Positions 19,488 to 28,968 of a stretch of 64,000 nucleotides of DNA are shown here, piece after piece. This DNA comes from Bin87 sp965220095 (lineage in GTDB: Bacteria; Chloroflexota; Dehalococcoidia; Lucifugimonadales; UBA3495): positions 1,736,001 through 1,800,000 of the forward strand of contig OZ244805.1 of the NCBI GenBank assembly GCA_965220095.1. The letters are read 5' to 3'. The notes beneath the pieces are model-generated. The model did not search any database, was not told the origin of the DNA, and saw nothing but the letters and a program-made list of their open reading frames with translations. The translations under genes and the position numbers were made by a program. Numbering within the stretch: position 1 is the stretch's first letter; each line of letters opens with the position of its first letter.

Positions 19488-19589
19488 CTCCAAAGGTCCG
19501 CCACGACCCCGCACCTACAACGTGTCGTAGACGATGACCTGCCTGACGTATCCGAAGCATATTTCGCGTGGTTGCGGGATCAAGGATGA
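19488..19589 (+). pseudogene. Type I-like R-M methylase, last 33 codons
   Basis: After excision of IS copy 3 the frame runs GGIDPITG into LQRSATTPHLQRVVDDD and ends LPDVSEAYFAWLRDQG. The TGA stop at 19587-19589 overlaps the ATG of the specificity gene (ATGA), so M and S were translationally coupled. Confidence 0.75.
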
Positions 19590-20182
19590 AGACGCGCGTA
19601 GTCGATTTTGCAGATATCCTCAAAGGTAAAAGGATAGACGCCGGCCATTTCTTAGCGCCGGGCGTTGCCTCCAACGCCAGGCTAGCCAAGATGTCGCGGA
19701 TGGGAGTACCTCTTCTGCAGCTAGCCGGTGAAGGTGGCTTGGGCGAAGTTTCCCTACCGAAACGCTTCAAACGCGTTTATTCCAGTCTTGCCGCAGGTGG
19801 CGCTCCGTACTTGCGGTCGTCCGACCTCCTTGAGTTCCTTCCCGAGGCCGCTGATTACCTGTCTAGGACGGGAAATGATGTACGCGCCTATTCGGTTGAA
19901 AAGGGAACAATATTGGTCACCTGCTCTGGCAGGAATCTTGGTCCAGCGGTATATGTCGACGAATACATCGCAAGGTTTGTCATCAGCCACGATATGGTAC
20001 GCGTAAACATCGACGATGAACGGATGCGGTTGTACACTCTAGCGTTCCTTAACAGCAAAAATGGCCAAGCGCTGGTGCGATTGGACAAAACTGGGTCTGT
20101 CATCGACCACATCGATGACTCTCAGGTCGCCGAGCACCGCATCCCGCTTTTAGAAGAGCTCGTTGACGAAGTCGTAGACTTA
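19586..20182 (+). CDS. Type I restriction-modification specificity (S) subunit, short form, 3' end cut by IS5
   Basis: Start ATG 19586 overlaps the methylase stop by 4 nt (a GTG 18 nt upstream is less likely). The N-terminus MKTRVVDFADILKGKRIDAG and the later AYSVEKGTILVTCSGRNLG and DHIDDSQVAEHRIPL match one target-recognition domain of HsdS proteins. At about 199 residues it is half the usual 400, so it would have a single recognition domain. An IS5 element starts at 20183. Precise removal of the downstream insertions would add only LSGV before a stop, so the truncation is small. It has no functional methylase partner now. Confidence 0.75.
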
Positions 20183-20186
20183 GAGC

Positions 20187-20650
20187 CTATCCTAATAACC
20201 CAGCAGCTCTGAGGGCGGTGAGGGCGCAGGCGAAATGAAGAAAGGCGATGTAGTTCTCAGGGGACTTGTCCCAGCGGACCAGGATGCGCCGGAAGCGGTT
20301 CAGCCAGCTGTGCGAGCGTTCCACGACCCAGCGCCGGGCTTTGAATCCAGCTGCTCTTTTGATGGCCTTGGCCTCCTCGCCCCGGCTGCGGATGTGAGCG
20401 GTGAAGCCAAACTCGTCCAGGGTGCGGCGCACCTCGTCAAAGTCATAGCCTTTGTCCAGGCACATACCCTGGGGTTGGTCTGGACTGGGCGCCGGTCGCG
20501 GCACGGGCAGGCTGTCCACCGTGGCCCGCACCAGCTTCATGTCATGACGGTTGGCCCCGTCCACCGCCAGACCCACCGGAATGCCCTGGGCTTCGGTCAA
20601 CAGGCTACGCTTGACCCCGCATTTGCCGCGGTCAGTGGGATTGGGGCCGG
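20187..20650 (-). CDS. IS5 transposase, frame B (C-terminal)
   Basis: Frame B begins in the A7 run (T7 at 20651-20657 on +) with TGPNPTDRGKCGVKRSLL and carries DGANRHDMKL (catalytic Asp region), CLDKGYD and the Glu-containing RRWVVERSHSWLNRFR. There is no good independent start before 20600, so expression as a fusion with frame A by frameshifting (+1, or -2) at the A7 run is likely. Confidence 0.8.
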
Positions 20651-21075
20651 TTTTTTTCCCCGCCCAAGGGCGATTTGGTCATGGCGCCGTCCATACTCAG
20701 CCAACTCCAGTCCAGCCCCTTCAGTTCGTCATAGCGTTCCAGTCCCACCCGCCACAGCTCCAGGAACACTCCAGCGGCAACCCATTCCTGAAAGCGCAGG
20801 TGGGCGGTGGACCCGGAACAGATGCCCGTGGCGTCCAGGGCTTTCCACTGGCAGCCGGTGCGCAGCACGTAGAAGATGCCATTGGCGCAGGTGCGGTCGG
20901 GAACCCGGGGCCGGCCGCCGCCGAACCGGTGGGTGTTCACATGCTCGGGGATCAGGGGCGCCAGCACCTCCCAGAGCTCGTCGGAGATCTGGAACGCGCC
21001 GGTGGTGGGATTGGTCTTGGTGGCTGGGCCAGCACGCTTCGGACGTGGCGGCTTGGTATCTTTCGCTTTGGTCAT
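20632..21075 (-). CDS. IS5 transposase, frame A (N-terminal)
   Basis: 147 residues from ATG 21075. It contains the DUF4096-type domain (ISDELWEVLAPLIPEH, GGGRPRVPDRTCANGIFYVL, TGCQWKALDATG) and the first catalytic Asp (LSMDGAMTKSPLGGEKNRP). It ends just past the A7 junction with frame B. This two-frame arrangement is standard for the IS427 subgroup. Confidence 0.85.
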   Translation of the reverse strand: MTKAKDTKPPRPKRAGPATKTNPTTGAFQISDELWEVLAPLIPEHVNTHRFGGGRPRVPDRTCANGIFYVLRTGCQWKALDATGICSGSTAHLRFQEWVAAGVFLELWRVGLERYDELKGLDWSWLSMDGAMTKSPLGGEKNRPQSH

Positions 21076-21156
21076 TGCCCCAGTCTAGACGCAACCCCCG
21101 CTTTCCTTCCCGCAACGCCCCTGCAATCTTCAATCAGTTATTAGGATAGGCTCTAA

Positions 21157-22585
21157 TACTACAGTTGCAGAACAAAGGCGGGTAGAATCAAGGCAGTCAA
21201 GGGCTGGAGAGGTGAGGCGGTGGTAGGTGTGATAGAAGATGTGGCGGAGGTGGCCCGTTGGGCCCAGGGAATCGAAGGGGTACACGAGTGCATTGCGGGA
21301 CGATTCCGGCGTCCCGAGCCGCGTAGGCGTGCGCTGGACTACCTGCGAGGGCTGCTCAGTCCCGTGGAACGCAAGAACGGCTGGCAACTGGCGGAGCAGG
21401 CGGGGGACGCCACCCCCTATGGGGTGCAGCACCTGCTGTCCACCTACGTCTGGGACGCCGACCTGGTTCGCGACGATCTCAGGGACTACGTGGTGGAGCA
21501 TCTGGGCGACGTCCATGGAGTTCTGGTGGTGGACGAGACGGGATTTCTGAAGAAGGGGAACAAGTCCGTTGGGGTGCAGCGGCAGTATAGCGGCACGGCG
21601 GGGCGGATCGAGAACTGCCAGATCGGGGTATTTTTGACCTACGCCTCTGCCCAAGGGAGGACCCTGATGGACCGGGAACTTTACCTGCCTCGGGTGTGGG
21701 CTGATGACCTGGAACGGAGGCGAGAGGCTGGGGTGCCTGAGAAAGTGGCATTCCGCACCAAGCCGCAACTGGCCCGGCGGATGCTGGAGCGGGCGCTGGA
21801 ATCGGGAGTGCCCTTCGGCTGGGTCACTGGGGACGAAGTCTACGGCAACGACCGCAACCTGCGGCGGTGGCTGGAGCGGCGAGACGTTCCCCACGTGCTG
21901 GCCGTCAGGAGCAACGAGCAGCTGTGGGCAGAGACGGACAAGGGATGGCGACCGGTGCGGGCGGACCGGCTGGCGCCTGGGGTGGAGGAACCCGGCTGGG
22001 TGCGGCGCAGCGCGGGCGACGGCGCCAAGGGACCCCGGGTATACGATTGGGCGCGGGTGGAGATCCGGCCCCTGAAGGAGCCGGGCAAGGGGTACTGGCT
22101 GCTGGTCCGGCGCAGCATCGCCAAGCCCGGGGAGTTGGCCTATTACGTCTGCTTCGGCCCGGTTGATACGACTCTGGAGGAACTGGTGCGGGTGGCCGGA
22201 ACTCGTTGGACCATCGAAGAATGCTTTGAGGAGGCCAAGGGAGAGGTGGGTCTGGACCAGTATGAAGTCCGGAAATGGGATGGCTGGTACCGGCACATCA
22301 CCCTGGCGATGCTGGCCCACGCCTACTTGGCGGTGGTCAGGCGCCAGGCGTTGGAACAAGGCGGTCCGGGGGAAAAGGGGGCTGTCCCAGCTTGGACGAA
22401 AAGCTGATACCCCTGACGGTGCCCGAGGTCCGGCGGTTGCTCTACCGGCTGATATGGAGACATCAACCTACGGACGAATCAGTGCTGCGGTGGTCCCGGT
22501 GGAGACGGCGGCACCAGGCAACGGCCCGGCGCTGCCATTACCGACGCCGCCTGAAACTCCTTACCACATTTCTGCGACTGTAGTA
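21157..22585 (+). mobile_element. IS701-like element, type alpha, copy 1
   Basis: 1429 bp with inverted ends TACTACAGTTGCAGAA and TACTACAGTCGCAGAA (reverse complement). CTAA is duplicated at 21153-21156 and 22586-22589 (4-bp YTAR target, as in IS701). A second, damaged copy lies at 57151-58570. Confidence 0.9.
21220..22407 (+). CDS. IS701-family transposase (type alpha), with -1 frame C-terminal extension
   Basis: 395 residues from GTG 21220 with a GGAGAGG site upstream. VVDETGFLKKG holds the first catalytic Asp, followed by SVGVQRQYSGTAGRIENCQ, VTGDEVYGND (second Asp) and RWTIEECFEEAKGEVGLDQY (Glu). The usual C-terminal arm continues in the -1 frame to 22583 (DEKLIPLTVPEVRRLLYRL to RWRRRHQATARRCHYRRR). 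A slippery A-AAG-GGG at 22374-22380 lies where the frames overlap, and is conserved in the second copy. Confidence 0.88.
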   Translation: MVGVIEDVAEVARWAQGIEGVHECIAGRFRRPEPRRRALDYLRGLLSPVERKNGWQLAEQAGDATPYGVQHLLSTYVWDADLVRDDLRDYVVEHLGDVHGVLVVDETGFLKKGNKSVGVQRQYSGTAGRIENCQIGVFLTYASAQGRTLMDRELYLPRVWADDLERRREAGVPEKVAFRTKPQLARRMLERALESGVPFGWVTGDEVYGNDRNLRRWLERRDVPHVLAVRSNEQLWAETDKGWRPVRADRLAPGVEEPGWVRRSAGDGAKGPRVYDWARVEIRPLKEPGKGYWLLVRRSIAKPGELAYYVCFGPVDTTLEELVRVAGTRWTIEECFEEAKGEVGLDQYEVRKWDGWYRHITLAMLAHAYLAVVRRQALEQGGPGEKGAVPAWTKS

Positions 22586-22624
22586 CTAAGCGGGGTTTAG
22601 AGCCGAAATTACCCGTCTTGGTAA

Positions 22625-22666
22625 CGTGGGATCTATCCTCAGCTGCAGCTGAGGATAGATCCCACG
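22625..22666. terminator. Perfect 42-bp palindrome
   Basis: Arms CGTGGGATCTATCCTCAGCTG and its exact complement with no spacer. It lies between the restriction-modification remnant/IS block and the ABC operon. The RNA stem would be very stable, with no T-run after it. Possibly the 3' stem-loop of the lost upstream transcription unit. It is similar in style, not in sequence, to the one at 1577. Confidence 0.55.
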
Positions 22667-22780
22667 GCCACCCGGAAAAGGCAGTTTTTAGCGCATCGAC
22701 GGGTTGCGGAATCAGTCGCCAGTACGGCTATCTTCCGTCGCGGTCACGCTCGAATCGCAGTAGCGAAATCGCCTCAGGTA

Positions 22781-22809
22781 TTGACAAGCCTTCTTTCGTA
22801 ACGTATAGA
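22781..22809 (+). promoter_or_regulatory. Sigma70-type promoter of the ABC transporter operon
   Basis: TTGACA at 22781-22786, a 17-bp spacer, then TATAGA at 22804-22809. The start would be near 22816, 25 nt before the ATG at 22841. A strong AGGGAGGG ribosome site lies at 22827-22834. Confidence 0.65.
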
Positions 22810-22840
22810 TATTGATTATCCCGATTAGGGAGGGTCAAAA

Positions 22841-24595
22841 ATGAGACACCTTAGATTCGTTGGGCCAGTATACCGATACGCCCTCGTGTTCCTTGCCCTG
22901 TCTATCATAGCCTGCGGCACCGTGGCTCCAGAGGAAGACACCGCCACCTCCTCCTCTCCGGCAGCCCAACCTACTGCTGCTGCGACGCCTCCCCCAGCTC
23001 CCATGACCGAACCGACCTCCGTACCCCAGGCCCAACCTGAGGCGACGCCTGAACCTGAAGCGGTGGGTAAGTCCGGCGGTGTCGTGCCGATGCAAAAACA
23101 TGCTGCTCCCAGGCGCATCGATCCCCATCCGTCCGGCTCCGGTATCGACATGTCAGAGGCCACTCTCCTCTATAACGGGCTGGTCAAATACAACGATATC
23201 GGAGACGTAAAACAGATCATCGGTGACCTCGCCACGCATTGGGACGTCAGTGACGACGGTTTGACTTACACGTTTATCATTCCGGAGGGCGTACAGTGGA
23301 CCGATGGTACGCCGCTGACCGCAGCTGACGTAGTCTTCAGTTTGGATCGCATGGTCCAAGAGGGAGAGAGCCGGCCTAGGGCTGGCGCCCTCCGCACGTA
23401 TTACACTAGCTCCGAGGCCATCGATCCGCAGACCATTGCTGTAAACCTGAAGTTTCCGGCCGCCGCCTTCCTGTCGGCCTTGGGAATTGACTACATGAAG
23501 ATTGTCCCCAAGCATGTGGTGGAGGCGGGGACCGAAATCGGTGATGTAGCGCCGCAGGTCGGTTCGGGGCCTTACGAGATGGTCGACTACCGGAAGGGTG
23601 ACTCAATCGAATACAAGAGGAACGAAAACTATTTCAAGGACGGACTCCCTCTTCTGGACGGGATCATCAAGTATGTGATCACCGACAAGGGCCGGACTAA
23701 GGCAGCCTTCGAGACTAAGCAGCTATTGATGGGCACGGTAGGGTTTACCGGCATGAACGTCCAGGACTACTTGAACTTGCAGGAGAGCGCAGGGGACCAT
23801 CTGACCGTTCACTTCATGAACGACTTTCTGGCCATCGGGCTGATGCTCAATACCACCATCCCGCCCTACGACAATCCCAAGGTGAGGAGGGCGCTATTCC
23901 TAGCGGTGGACCGCCAGGCGCAGGTCGACGCCTTCGGATTCGGCAAAGGGTCGATCCACGGACCGCTGCCGTCTTGGCTCTGGTTCGGATTGCCCGAGGA
24001 GGAACTGCTGGAGGTACCTGGCTTCCGCCAGACTGCCGACGGAAAGAAAGATCCGCAGGATCTCGAAATGGCGAAGCAACTGCTGGCCGAAGCCGGCTAC
24101 CCCGACGGGTTTGACGCCACTATCACCGTCCGACAGACCGGGATTTACGCCGACCAGGCCGCGCTTCTCAAGGACCAATTCCGCGAGATCGGCATAGACA
24201 TCACAACTCGCCCTATGGAGAGCACAGCGGGCATCGCCGCCTTCCTGGCCTTGGACTTTGAAATGGGCATCCAAGGCACCGGGTTCGCCTTCCATGACCC
24301 GGACCAGATACTGGCAGGACTGTACCTGCCACGAGGCGCCCGCAATTACCCAGGTTGGGAGCATCCCAAGATTACCCAGCTCTACGACCAGCAGGCCCGT
24401 GCCACAGACCAGACCAAGCGCGGGGAAATCATATCCGAGATCGAGCAGATACTGCTCTACGAGGACAACCACTGGGTCGGGTTGCTCTGGGACAACTTTG
24501 GCTGGCCTGTCAGCAAACAGATCCAAGATTTCTACGTGCCCTCCACAGTGGCTTCCACCGGGATGATGTGGGAGCGCATCTGGCTGGACCAATAG
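22841..24595 (+). CDS. ABC transporter substrate-binding lipoprotein, family 5 (peptide/nickel type)
   Basis: 584 residues. Signal peptide with a lipobox LSIIAC (Cys at about residue 25), then a low-complexity Pro/Thr/Ala/Glu linker of about 45 residues, then an SBP_bac_5 domain (LATHWDVSDDGLTYTFIIPE, VQWTDGTPLTAADVVFSLDR). The linker is typical of Chloroflexota and similar binding proteins. It captures oligopeptides or related solutes at the outer face of the membrane. First gene of an operon with two permeases. The promoter and ribosome site are clear. Confidence 0.92.
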   Translation: MRHLRFVGPVYRYALVFLALSIIACGTVAPEEDTATSSSPAAQPTAAATPPPAPMTEPTSVPQAQPEATPEPEAVGKSGGVVPMQKHAAPRRIDPHPSGSGIDMSEATLLYNGLVKYNDIGDVKQIIGDLATHWDVSDDGLTYTFIIPEGVQWTDGTPLTAADVVFSLDRMVQEGESRPRAGALRTYYTSSEAIDPQTIAVNLKFPAAAFLSALGIDYMKIVPKHVVEAGTEIGDVAPQVGSGPYEMVDYRKGDSIEYKRNENYFKDGLPLLDGIIKYVITDKGRTKAAFETKQLLMGTVGFTGMNVQDYLNLQESAGDHLTVHFMNDFLAIGLMLNTTIPPYDNPKVRRALFLAVDRQAQVDAFGFGKGSIHGPLPSWLWFGLPEEELLEVPGFRQTADGKKDPQDLEMAKQLLAEAGYPDGFDATITVRQTGIYADQAALLKDQFREIGIDITTRPMESTAGIAAFLALDFEMGIQGTGFAFHDPDQILAGLYLPRGARNYPGWEHPKITQLYDQQARATDQTKRGEIISEIEQILLYEDNHWVGLLWDNFGWPVSKQIQDFYVPSTVASTGMMWERIWLDQ

Positions 24596-24668
24596 CCGGG
24601 GCAGCCGGTCAGCAACGGGAGAACGGGCCTGAGATGGCCGCCGCCCGGAGCGGACCGAAGGAGAAGTT

Positions 24669-25628
24669 ATGGGACGCTACTTGGCAAAACGTGTATCCTT
24701 GTTCATCCCGACCATATTGCTGGTCTCCGTCCTTGTGTTCCTGATTATGAACATCATCCCCGGCGACCCGGCGATGATGATACTGATGGGGGAGCAAGGG
24801 GAGCGGGATTTCACCCAAGAACAGATCGACGCACTTCGTCACAAGCTGGGCACCGACCGGCCCTTGTCGGTGCAGTACGGTTCTTGGGTGTGGAACATGG
24901 CCCAGGGCGACTTCGGAACGTCCATGTTCTACGATGAGCCGGTATGGGACGAGTTGAAGGAGCGCTTCCCCACGACCCTGGAGCTGGTATTTCTGGCCTT
25001 CATCATCAGCTTCGGCTTGGCCGTGCCCTTGGGCGTCCTGTCGGCGGTCAAGCAGGACACTCCGATCGACTACATCGGCCGTCTTTTGAGCATCAGCGGC
25101 ATCGCTCTACCCACATTCTGGCTGGGGATCATGGTGATCATGTTCCTGGTGTGGCTCTTCGACTGGGCCCCGCCGCTGGGCTACGCCAAGCTGTGGGAGG
25201 ACCCGCTCAAAAACCTCTCGCAGATGATCTTTCCTGCACTGATCCTGGGCTTCTACAACATGGCCTTCATTGCCCGGGTGACCCGCTCTGCCATGCTGGA
25301 CGTGATGCGGGAAGACTTTATCCGCACCGCTCGCTCCAAGGGTCTTTGGGAAGTGACGGTGATATCCCGGCACGCCCTCAAGAATGCCTTCGCTCCAGTG
25401 CTTACGGTCTCCGGCTGGCAGATCGGGCGGCTTATCGGTGGTACGGTCATCATCGAGAGTATCTTCCTGGTACCAGGCGTGGGCCGCACCTTAATCGACG
25501 CCATCTTCCACCGGGACTTCACCATGGTGCAGGCGGTGGTCTTCCTGGTGGCTTTCGGGGTCCTCCTACTCAACCTGATAATCGACATGGTCTATGCCTG
25601 GCTGGACCCGAGAATCCGATACTCTTAG
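24669..25628 (+). CDS. ABC transporter permease, DppB/OppB type
   Basis: 319 residues. The N-terminus MGRYLAKRVSLFIPTILLV and IIPGDPAMMIL are typical of DppB-like permeases, with about six membrane helices. The coupling helix region reads RSKGLWEVTVISRHALKNAFAP (EAA loop). AGGAG lies 6 nt before the ATG. It lies 73 bp after the binding-protein gene and 18 bp before the second permease gene. The pair forms the membrane channel of a peptide importer. Confidence 0.92.
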   Translation: MGRYLAKRVSLFIPTILLVSVLVFLIMNIIPGDPAMMILMGEQGERDFTQEQIDALRHKLGTDRPLSVQYGSWVWNMAQGDFGTSMFYDEPVWDELKERFPTTLELVFLAFIISFGLAVPLGVLSAVKQDTPIDYIGRLLSISGIALPTFWLGIMVIMFLVWLFDWAPPLGYAKLWEDPLKNLSQMIFPALILGFYNMAFIARVTRSAMLDVMREDFIRTARSKGLWEVTVISRHALKNAFAPVLTVSGWQIGRLIGGTVIIESIFLVPGVGRTLIDAIFHRDFTMVQAVVFLVAFGVLLLNLIIDMVYAWLDPRIRYS

Positions 25629-25646
25629 GCAGGTGTTGGAAAAACG

Positions 25647-26555
25647 ATGAGTATTCAAAGAGCCTCGACATCGGTTATGGACCGGGGCATTATACCGAGG
25701 TTGTGGTCTGGCTCGTCCCGTGAGATCTCTGGCTTCGCCAAGAAGAAGCCGTTGGGAGCCGTCGGGGGCGTGATCGTGGCCGTGACGGTATTGGCGGCAA
25801 TATTTGCGCCGGTCATAGCGCCTTCCGACCCCTACAAGGTGCACCCCGACCAGATTTTCGCCTCGCCCAGTGCGAGCGCACTAGTCGGAACGGACCAGGT
25901 AGGGCGGGACGTGTTCAGCCGTCTGATTTACGGCGCGCGGATTTCGCTGTTTGTAGGGATTGTCAGCGTCGGCATTGGTGCGACCGTCGGGGCCGTTGTT
26001 GGCGTGGTCAGCGCCTACTTCGGCCGCTACACCGACCTAGTGATACAGAGAATACTAGATGCCCTGATTGCTTTTCCTGGCATCGTGCTTGCGTTGGGCA
26101 TCATGGCGGCCTTGGGCAAAGCCTCCCTGATCAATGTCATAATCGCCCTCACCATCGTGTTCGCCCCAGGGGCAGCCAGAACCATCCGCTCCCGGGCGCT
26201 GACCCTACAAGAGATGGACTTCGTCCTGGCTGCCCGGGCGGTAGGAGCTTCGGACTGGCGGATCATCTTCCGCCACATCATCCCCAACTGCGTGTCGCTC
26301 TATATAGTGTTCTTCAGCATCACCGTGGGCTTTGCCATCGTGGTTGAAGCGTCGCTTAGCTTCCTCGGCGTGGGAACGCCGCCGGAAGTGCCGTCCTGGG
26401 GCGGCATGTTGAGCCTGGCAGCCACCAACTACATTGGCATTGCACCCTTGCTGGCCATACTGCCCGGGGTCGCCATCGCCTTGGTCGTGTTCGGCTTCAA
26501 CCTCCTCGGCGACGGTTTGCGGGATGTGCTGGACCCGAGGCTGAGGGGGACGTAG
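25647..26555 (+). CDS. ABC transporter permease, DppC/OppC type
   Basis: 302 residues. It has the N-terminal OppC-type extension (FAKKKPLGAVGGVIVAVTVL), the periplasmic GTDQVGRDVFSRLIYGARIS and the EAA loop AARAVGASDWRIIFRHIIPN, all diagnostic of DppC permeases. Last gene of the operon. No ATPase gene follows; IS debris begins within 200 bp, so the DppD/F-type ATPases must come from elsewhere or were lost. Confidence 0.92.
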   Translation: MSIQRASTSVMDRGIIPRLWSGSSREISGFAKKKPLGAVGGVIVAVTVLAAIFAPVIAPSDPYKVHPDQIFASPSASALVGTDQVGRDVFSRLIYGARISLFVGIVSVGIGATVGAVVGVVSAYFGRYTDLVIQRILDALIAFPGIVLALGIMAALGKASLINVIIALTIVFAPGAARTIRSRALTLQEMDFVLAARAVGASDWRIIFRHIIPNCVSLYIVFFSITVGFAIVVEASLSFLGVGTPPEVPSWGGMLSLAATNYIGIAPLLAILPGVAIALVVFGFNLLGDGLRDVLDPRLRGT

Positions 26556-26730
26556 ACGGGATATGCCGCGGTCCACGCTTCCCTGCTATTCCGGTGCTGG
26601 TGCAATTTGGGCCAAGCTGCTGTTTGGCGGACTCTGTGTTCTGCAGTAACTTCGTTGATGATTTCGTTTGGGACGGTTAGGTAGCGGTGGTCTTCTCCTC
26701 AGTCGTTGTGCTGCTCGGCCAACTGTCAAG

Positions 26731-27530
26731 ATGCTACCACGCAACCACCCCGACCACATCCAAATCGCCTTTGACGACCCCCGCCTGGTGGCCAATGCTG
26801 GGCTGATCCTGCCAGCCACCCTGACCCAGCATCTCGGTCTGCCCAACTGGTTGACCGGACCTGGGCCTGGGCGATGGGCCGAGCCAACGCCGGCGACAAG
26901 ATGATGACCCTGGTGGCGTCGGCGCTGGCTGGCGGCGACTGCATTGACGACGCCGACGCGTTGCGCGCTGGCGGGACAGCCCGCACCCTGGGCGGTACGG
27001 TCAAGGCGCCATCCACCCTGGGGACGTTCCTGCGCAGTTTCCGGTGGGGCCAGGTCCGCCAACTGGATCGGGTGAGCCGGGAGCTGCTGGCCCGGGCCTG
27101 GGGCCGGTCCGGGTGACGGGCCGTTGACCATCGACCTGGACTCCACCATCTGCGAGACCTACGGTCTGGCCAAGGAGGGCGCACGCCACCACGGCTACAC
27201 CGGCCAGCGCGGCTATCACCCGCTGCTGGCCCGGGCCTGGACTACTGGGGCCGGCACCGGCGACGTGTTGATGTCTCGGCTGCGCGAGGGCCGGGCCAAC
27301 ACCGCTCGCGGCGCCGCCCACTTCCTGCGGGAGACGGTGGCACGGGTGCGCTACGGCGGGGCCGGTGGGCAGCTCACGGTCGGGCCGACAGCGGCTGCTA
27401 TGCCCACGCCCTGGTCGCGGTCTGCCGCGCAATGGCTGTCCGCTGCTCCATCACCATCCGCCAGCACGCCCGCCTGCGCAATCTCATCGAGGCCATACCC
27501 GAGACGGACTGGACGCCGATACCCTTGTAT
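26731..27530 (+). pseudogene. IS1380-family transposase, decayed copy
   Basis: The pieces in order, in different frames, are: PRNHPDHIQIAFDDPRLVAN; GRANAGDKMMTLVASALAGG and DCIDDADALRAGGTARTLGG; TIDLDSTICETYGLAKEGA and GYTGQRGYHPLLA (catalytic region); SITIRQHARLRNLIEAIPE. Several frameshifts, a duplicated ARAWTTGAG stretch and a missing C-terminus show it is dead. A second remnant on the other strand lies at 33061. Confidence 0.75.
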
Positions 27531-27697
27531 CTTGACTTTGGCGATGGAGCCGAGCGCAGCAGACCGTCCAGTAGCAAGGGTCGCCGCGCTCCCTACAAGC
27601 AGAGCCCGAACAGTTGCCTGGGCCAATCGAGCCCGTATCGTGCAAGGACGGGCCGACGCTCACACAGGAGGTATAGACAGCTGGAAGGGGAACCGAG

Positions 27698-28457
27698 ATA
27701 CGTAGGCATTGATGTCTCAAAAGCGCAGGTGGACGTCGCCGTCCGGCCTACGGGACAGAGATGGGTCGTGTCCTATGATGAGACTGGGGTTGAGGAACTG
27801 ATCTCTCAGATGGAGGATCTGGACCGGCCATAATGCTGCTGGAGGCCACCGGTGGCCTGGAGCTGCCGTTGGTGGCCGCCTTGACTGCTGCGGTGCTGCC
27901 GGTGGTGGTGGTCAACCCGCGCCAGGTTCAAGACTTCGCCAGGGCTACCGGAACGCTGGCCAACCGACACTCTGGACGCAGCGGTCCTCGCCCACTTCGC
28001 CGACGCCGTTCGCCCCTCCGTACGCCCTATCAGAGACGCGGAAACCCGGGTCCTCAACTCCCTGACTGCCCGAAGGCGCCAGGTGATGACCATGCTGGTC
28101 TCGGAGAAGAACCGGCTGGGAACCGCCATCAACGCCGTCCGTCCCCGCATCGAGGCCCACATTGCCTGGCTGGAGCAGGAATTGAAAGACTTGGACGAAG
28201 GGCTGAGGCAGACTCTCCGCCGGAGTCCCGTGTGGCGCGAGAAGGATGACCTGCTGCGCACCGTTCCCGGCGTAGGGGAGCAGCTCTCCCTCACTCTGCT
28301 GGCCCACCTGCCGGAGTTGGGCACGCTGGATCGTCGGCAGATTGCCGCCTTGGTGGACGTGGCTCCCTTCAACCGGGACAGCGGTACCCTGCGGGGCAAA
28401 CGAACCGTCTGGGGCGGGCGCGCCCAGACCTTGGGCGCCGGCGGTTCCATGTTGTAG
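27698..28457 (+). pseudogene. IS110-family transposase, frameshifted and truncated
   Basis: The N-terminus YVGIDVSKAQVDVAV is the IS110 DEDD nuclease start. The frame breaks near 27833 (EATGGLELPLVAALTAA continues) and again near 27965 (TDTLDAAVLAHFADAVRPS continues). The Transposase_20 part reads VPGVGEQLSLTLLAHLPELG and LVDVAPFNRDSGTLRGKR, then stops. It abuts a truncated esterase gene at 28458. Confidence 0.8.
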
Positions 28458-28716
28458 CCCGGCACCTGCAAAAGGCCCGGCAGTTGGCCTTCCCTCTCGC
28501 GTGGCGCCGCGTACCAGCCGGCAATCCTGACCCGGTCCAGGCTGGTGAAGAAGACCTCATACACATCGATCTGTGCGGTGGACCGCAATGGGTCGTGGAC
28601 TACCTCCGGCTCCAGCGGAATCTGCGCGGTTTCTGCCAGATCTTCCCCCAGAACAGATCAATGTCATCCGGCATCCGGACCTTGGGAACGTACTGGTCAG
28701 CCGCTACCCTGGGCAT
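28458..28716 (-). pseudogene. Acetyl xylan esterase / cephalosporin-C deacetylase-like gene, N-terminal fragment
   Basis: Starts at ATG 28716 with a GGGAGG site. It reads MPRVAADQYVPKVRMPDDID and LFW, has a one-base shift at a G5 run, then continues EDLAETAQIPLEPEVVHDPL and VYEVFFTSLDRVRIAGWY. This is the AXE1-type alpha/beta-hydrolase N-terminus. It is cut at 28458 by the IS110 remnant, before the catalytic Ser. Confidence 0.65.
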
Positions 28717-28968
28717 AGCGCCTCCCGGACCGCATTGCGATGGCGGTGGGACATCCCGCCGAAACTTGCAACGGCAAGGAATGGGTTCACTCCACAATGA
28801 CGCCGTAATCCAACATGGGCGACCCGCGCAGGTCTACGGCGCGCAAGAACGAGTGGAGGCAATCTCAACTTGGTCCAAACTTTCAGGGCAGGCCTCGATC
28901 CTGGGGATTTCGTACACACACCGCCATGTTTACTCGATCCGAGATGGCAGGATGGCGGTTTCTCCGAG
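28717..28968. other. Gap with no gene seen
   Basis: 252 bp between the esterase fragment and the carboxylase operon. I see no supported gene, RNA or repeat; it may hold decayed coding sequence. Confidence 0.4.

Larger units (their letters stand above)
20183..21153 (-). mobile_element. IS5-family element (IS427-like), two-frame transposase
   Basis: 971 bp bounded by the 17-bp inverted repeat GAGCCTATCCTAATAAC (20183-20199 and 21137-21153). TA lies on both outer sides, as expected for a 2-bp duplication. It is inserted at the 3' end of the S gene. A second element abuts its right end. Confidence 0.88.

Noticed and set aside
21130..22359. 409-codon minus-strand frame opposite the IS701 transposase
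   Set aside because: Antisense shadow of a well-supported transposase.
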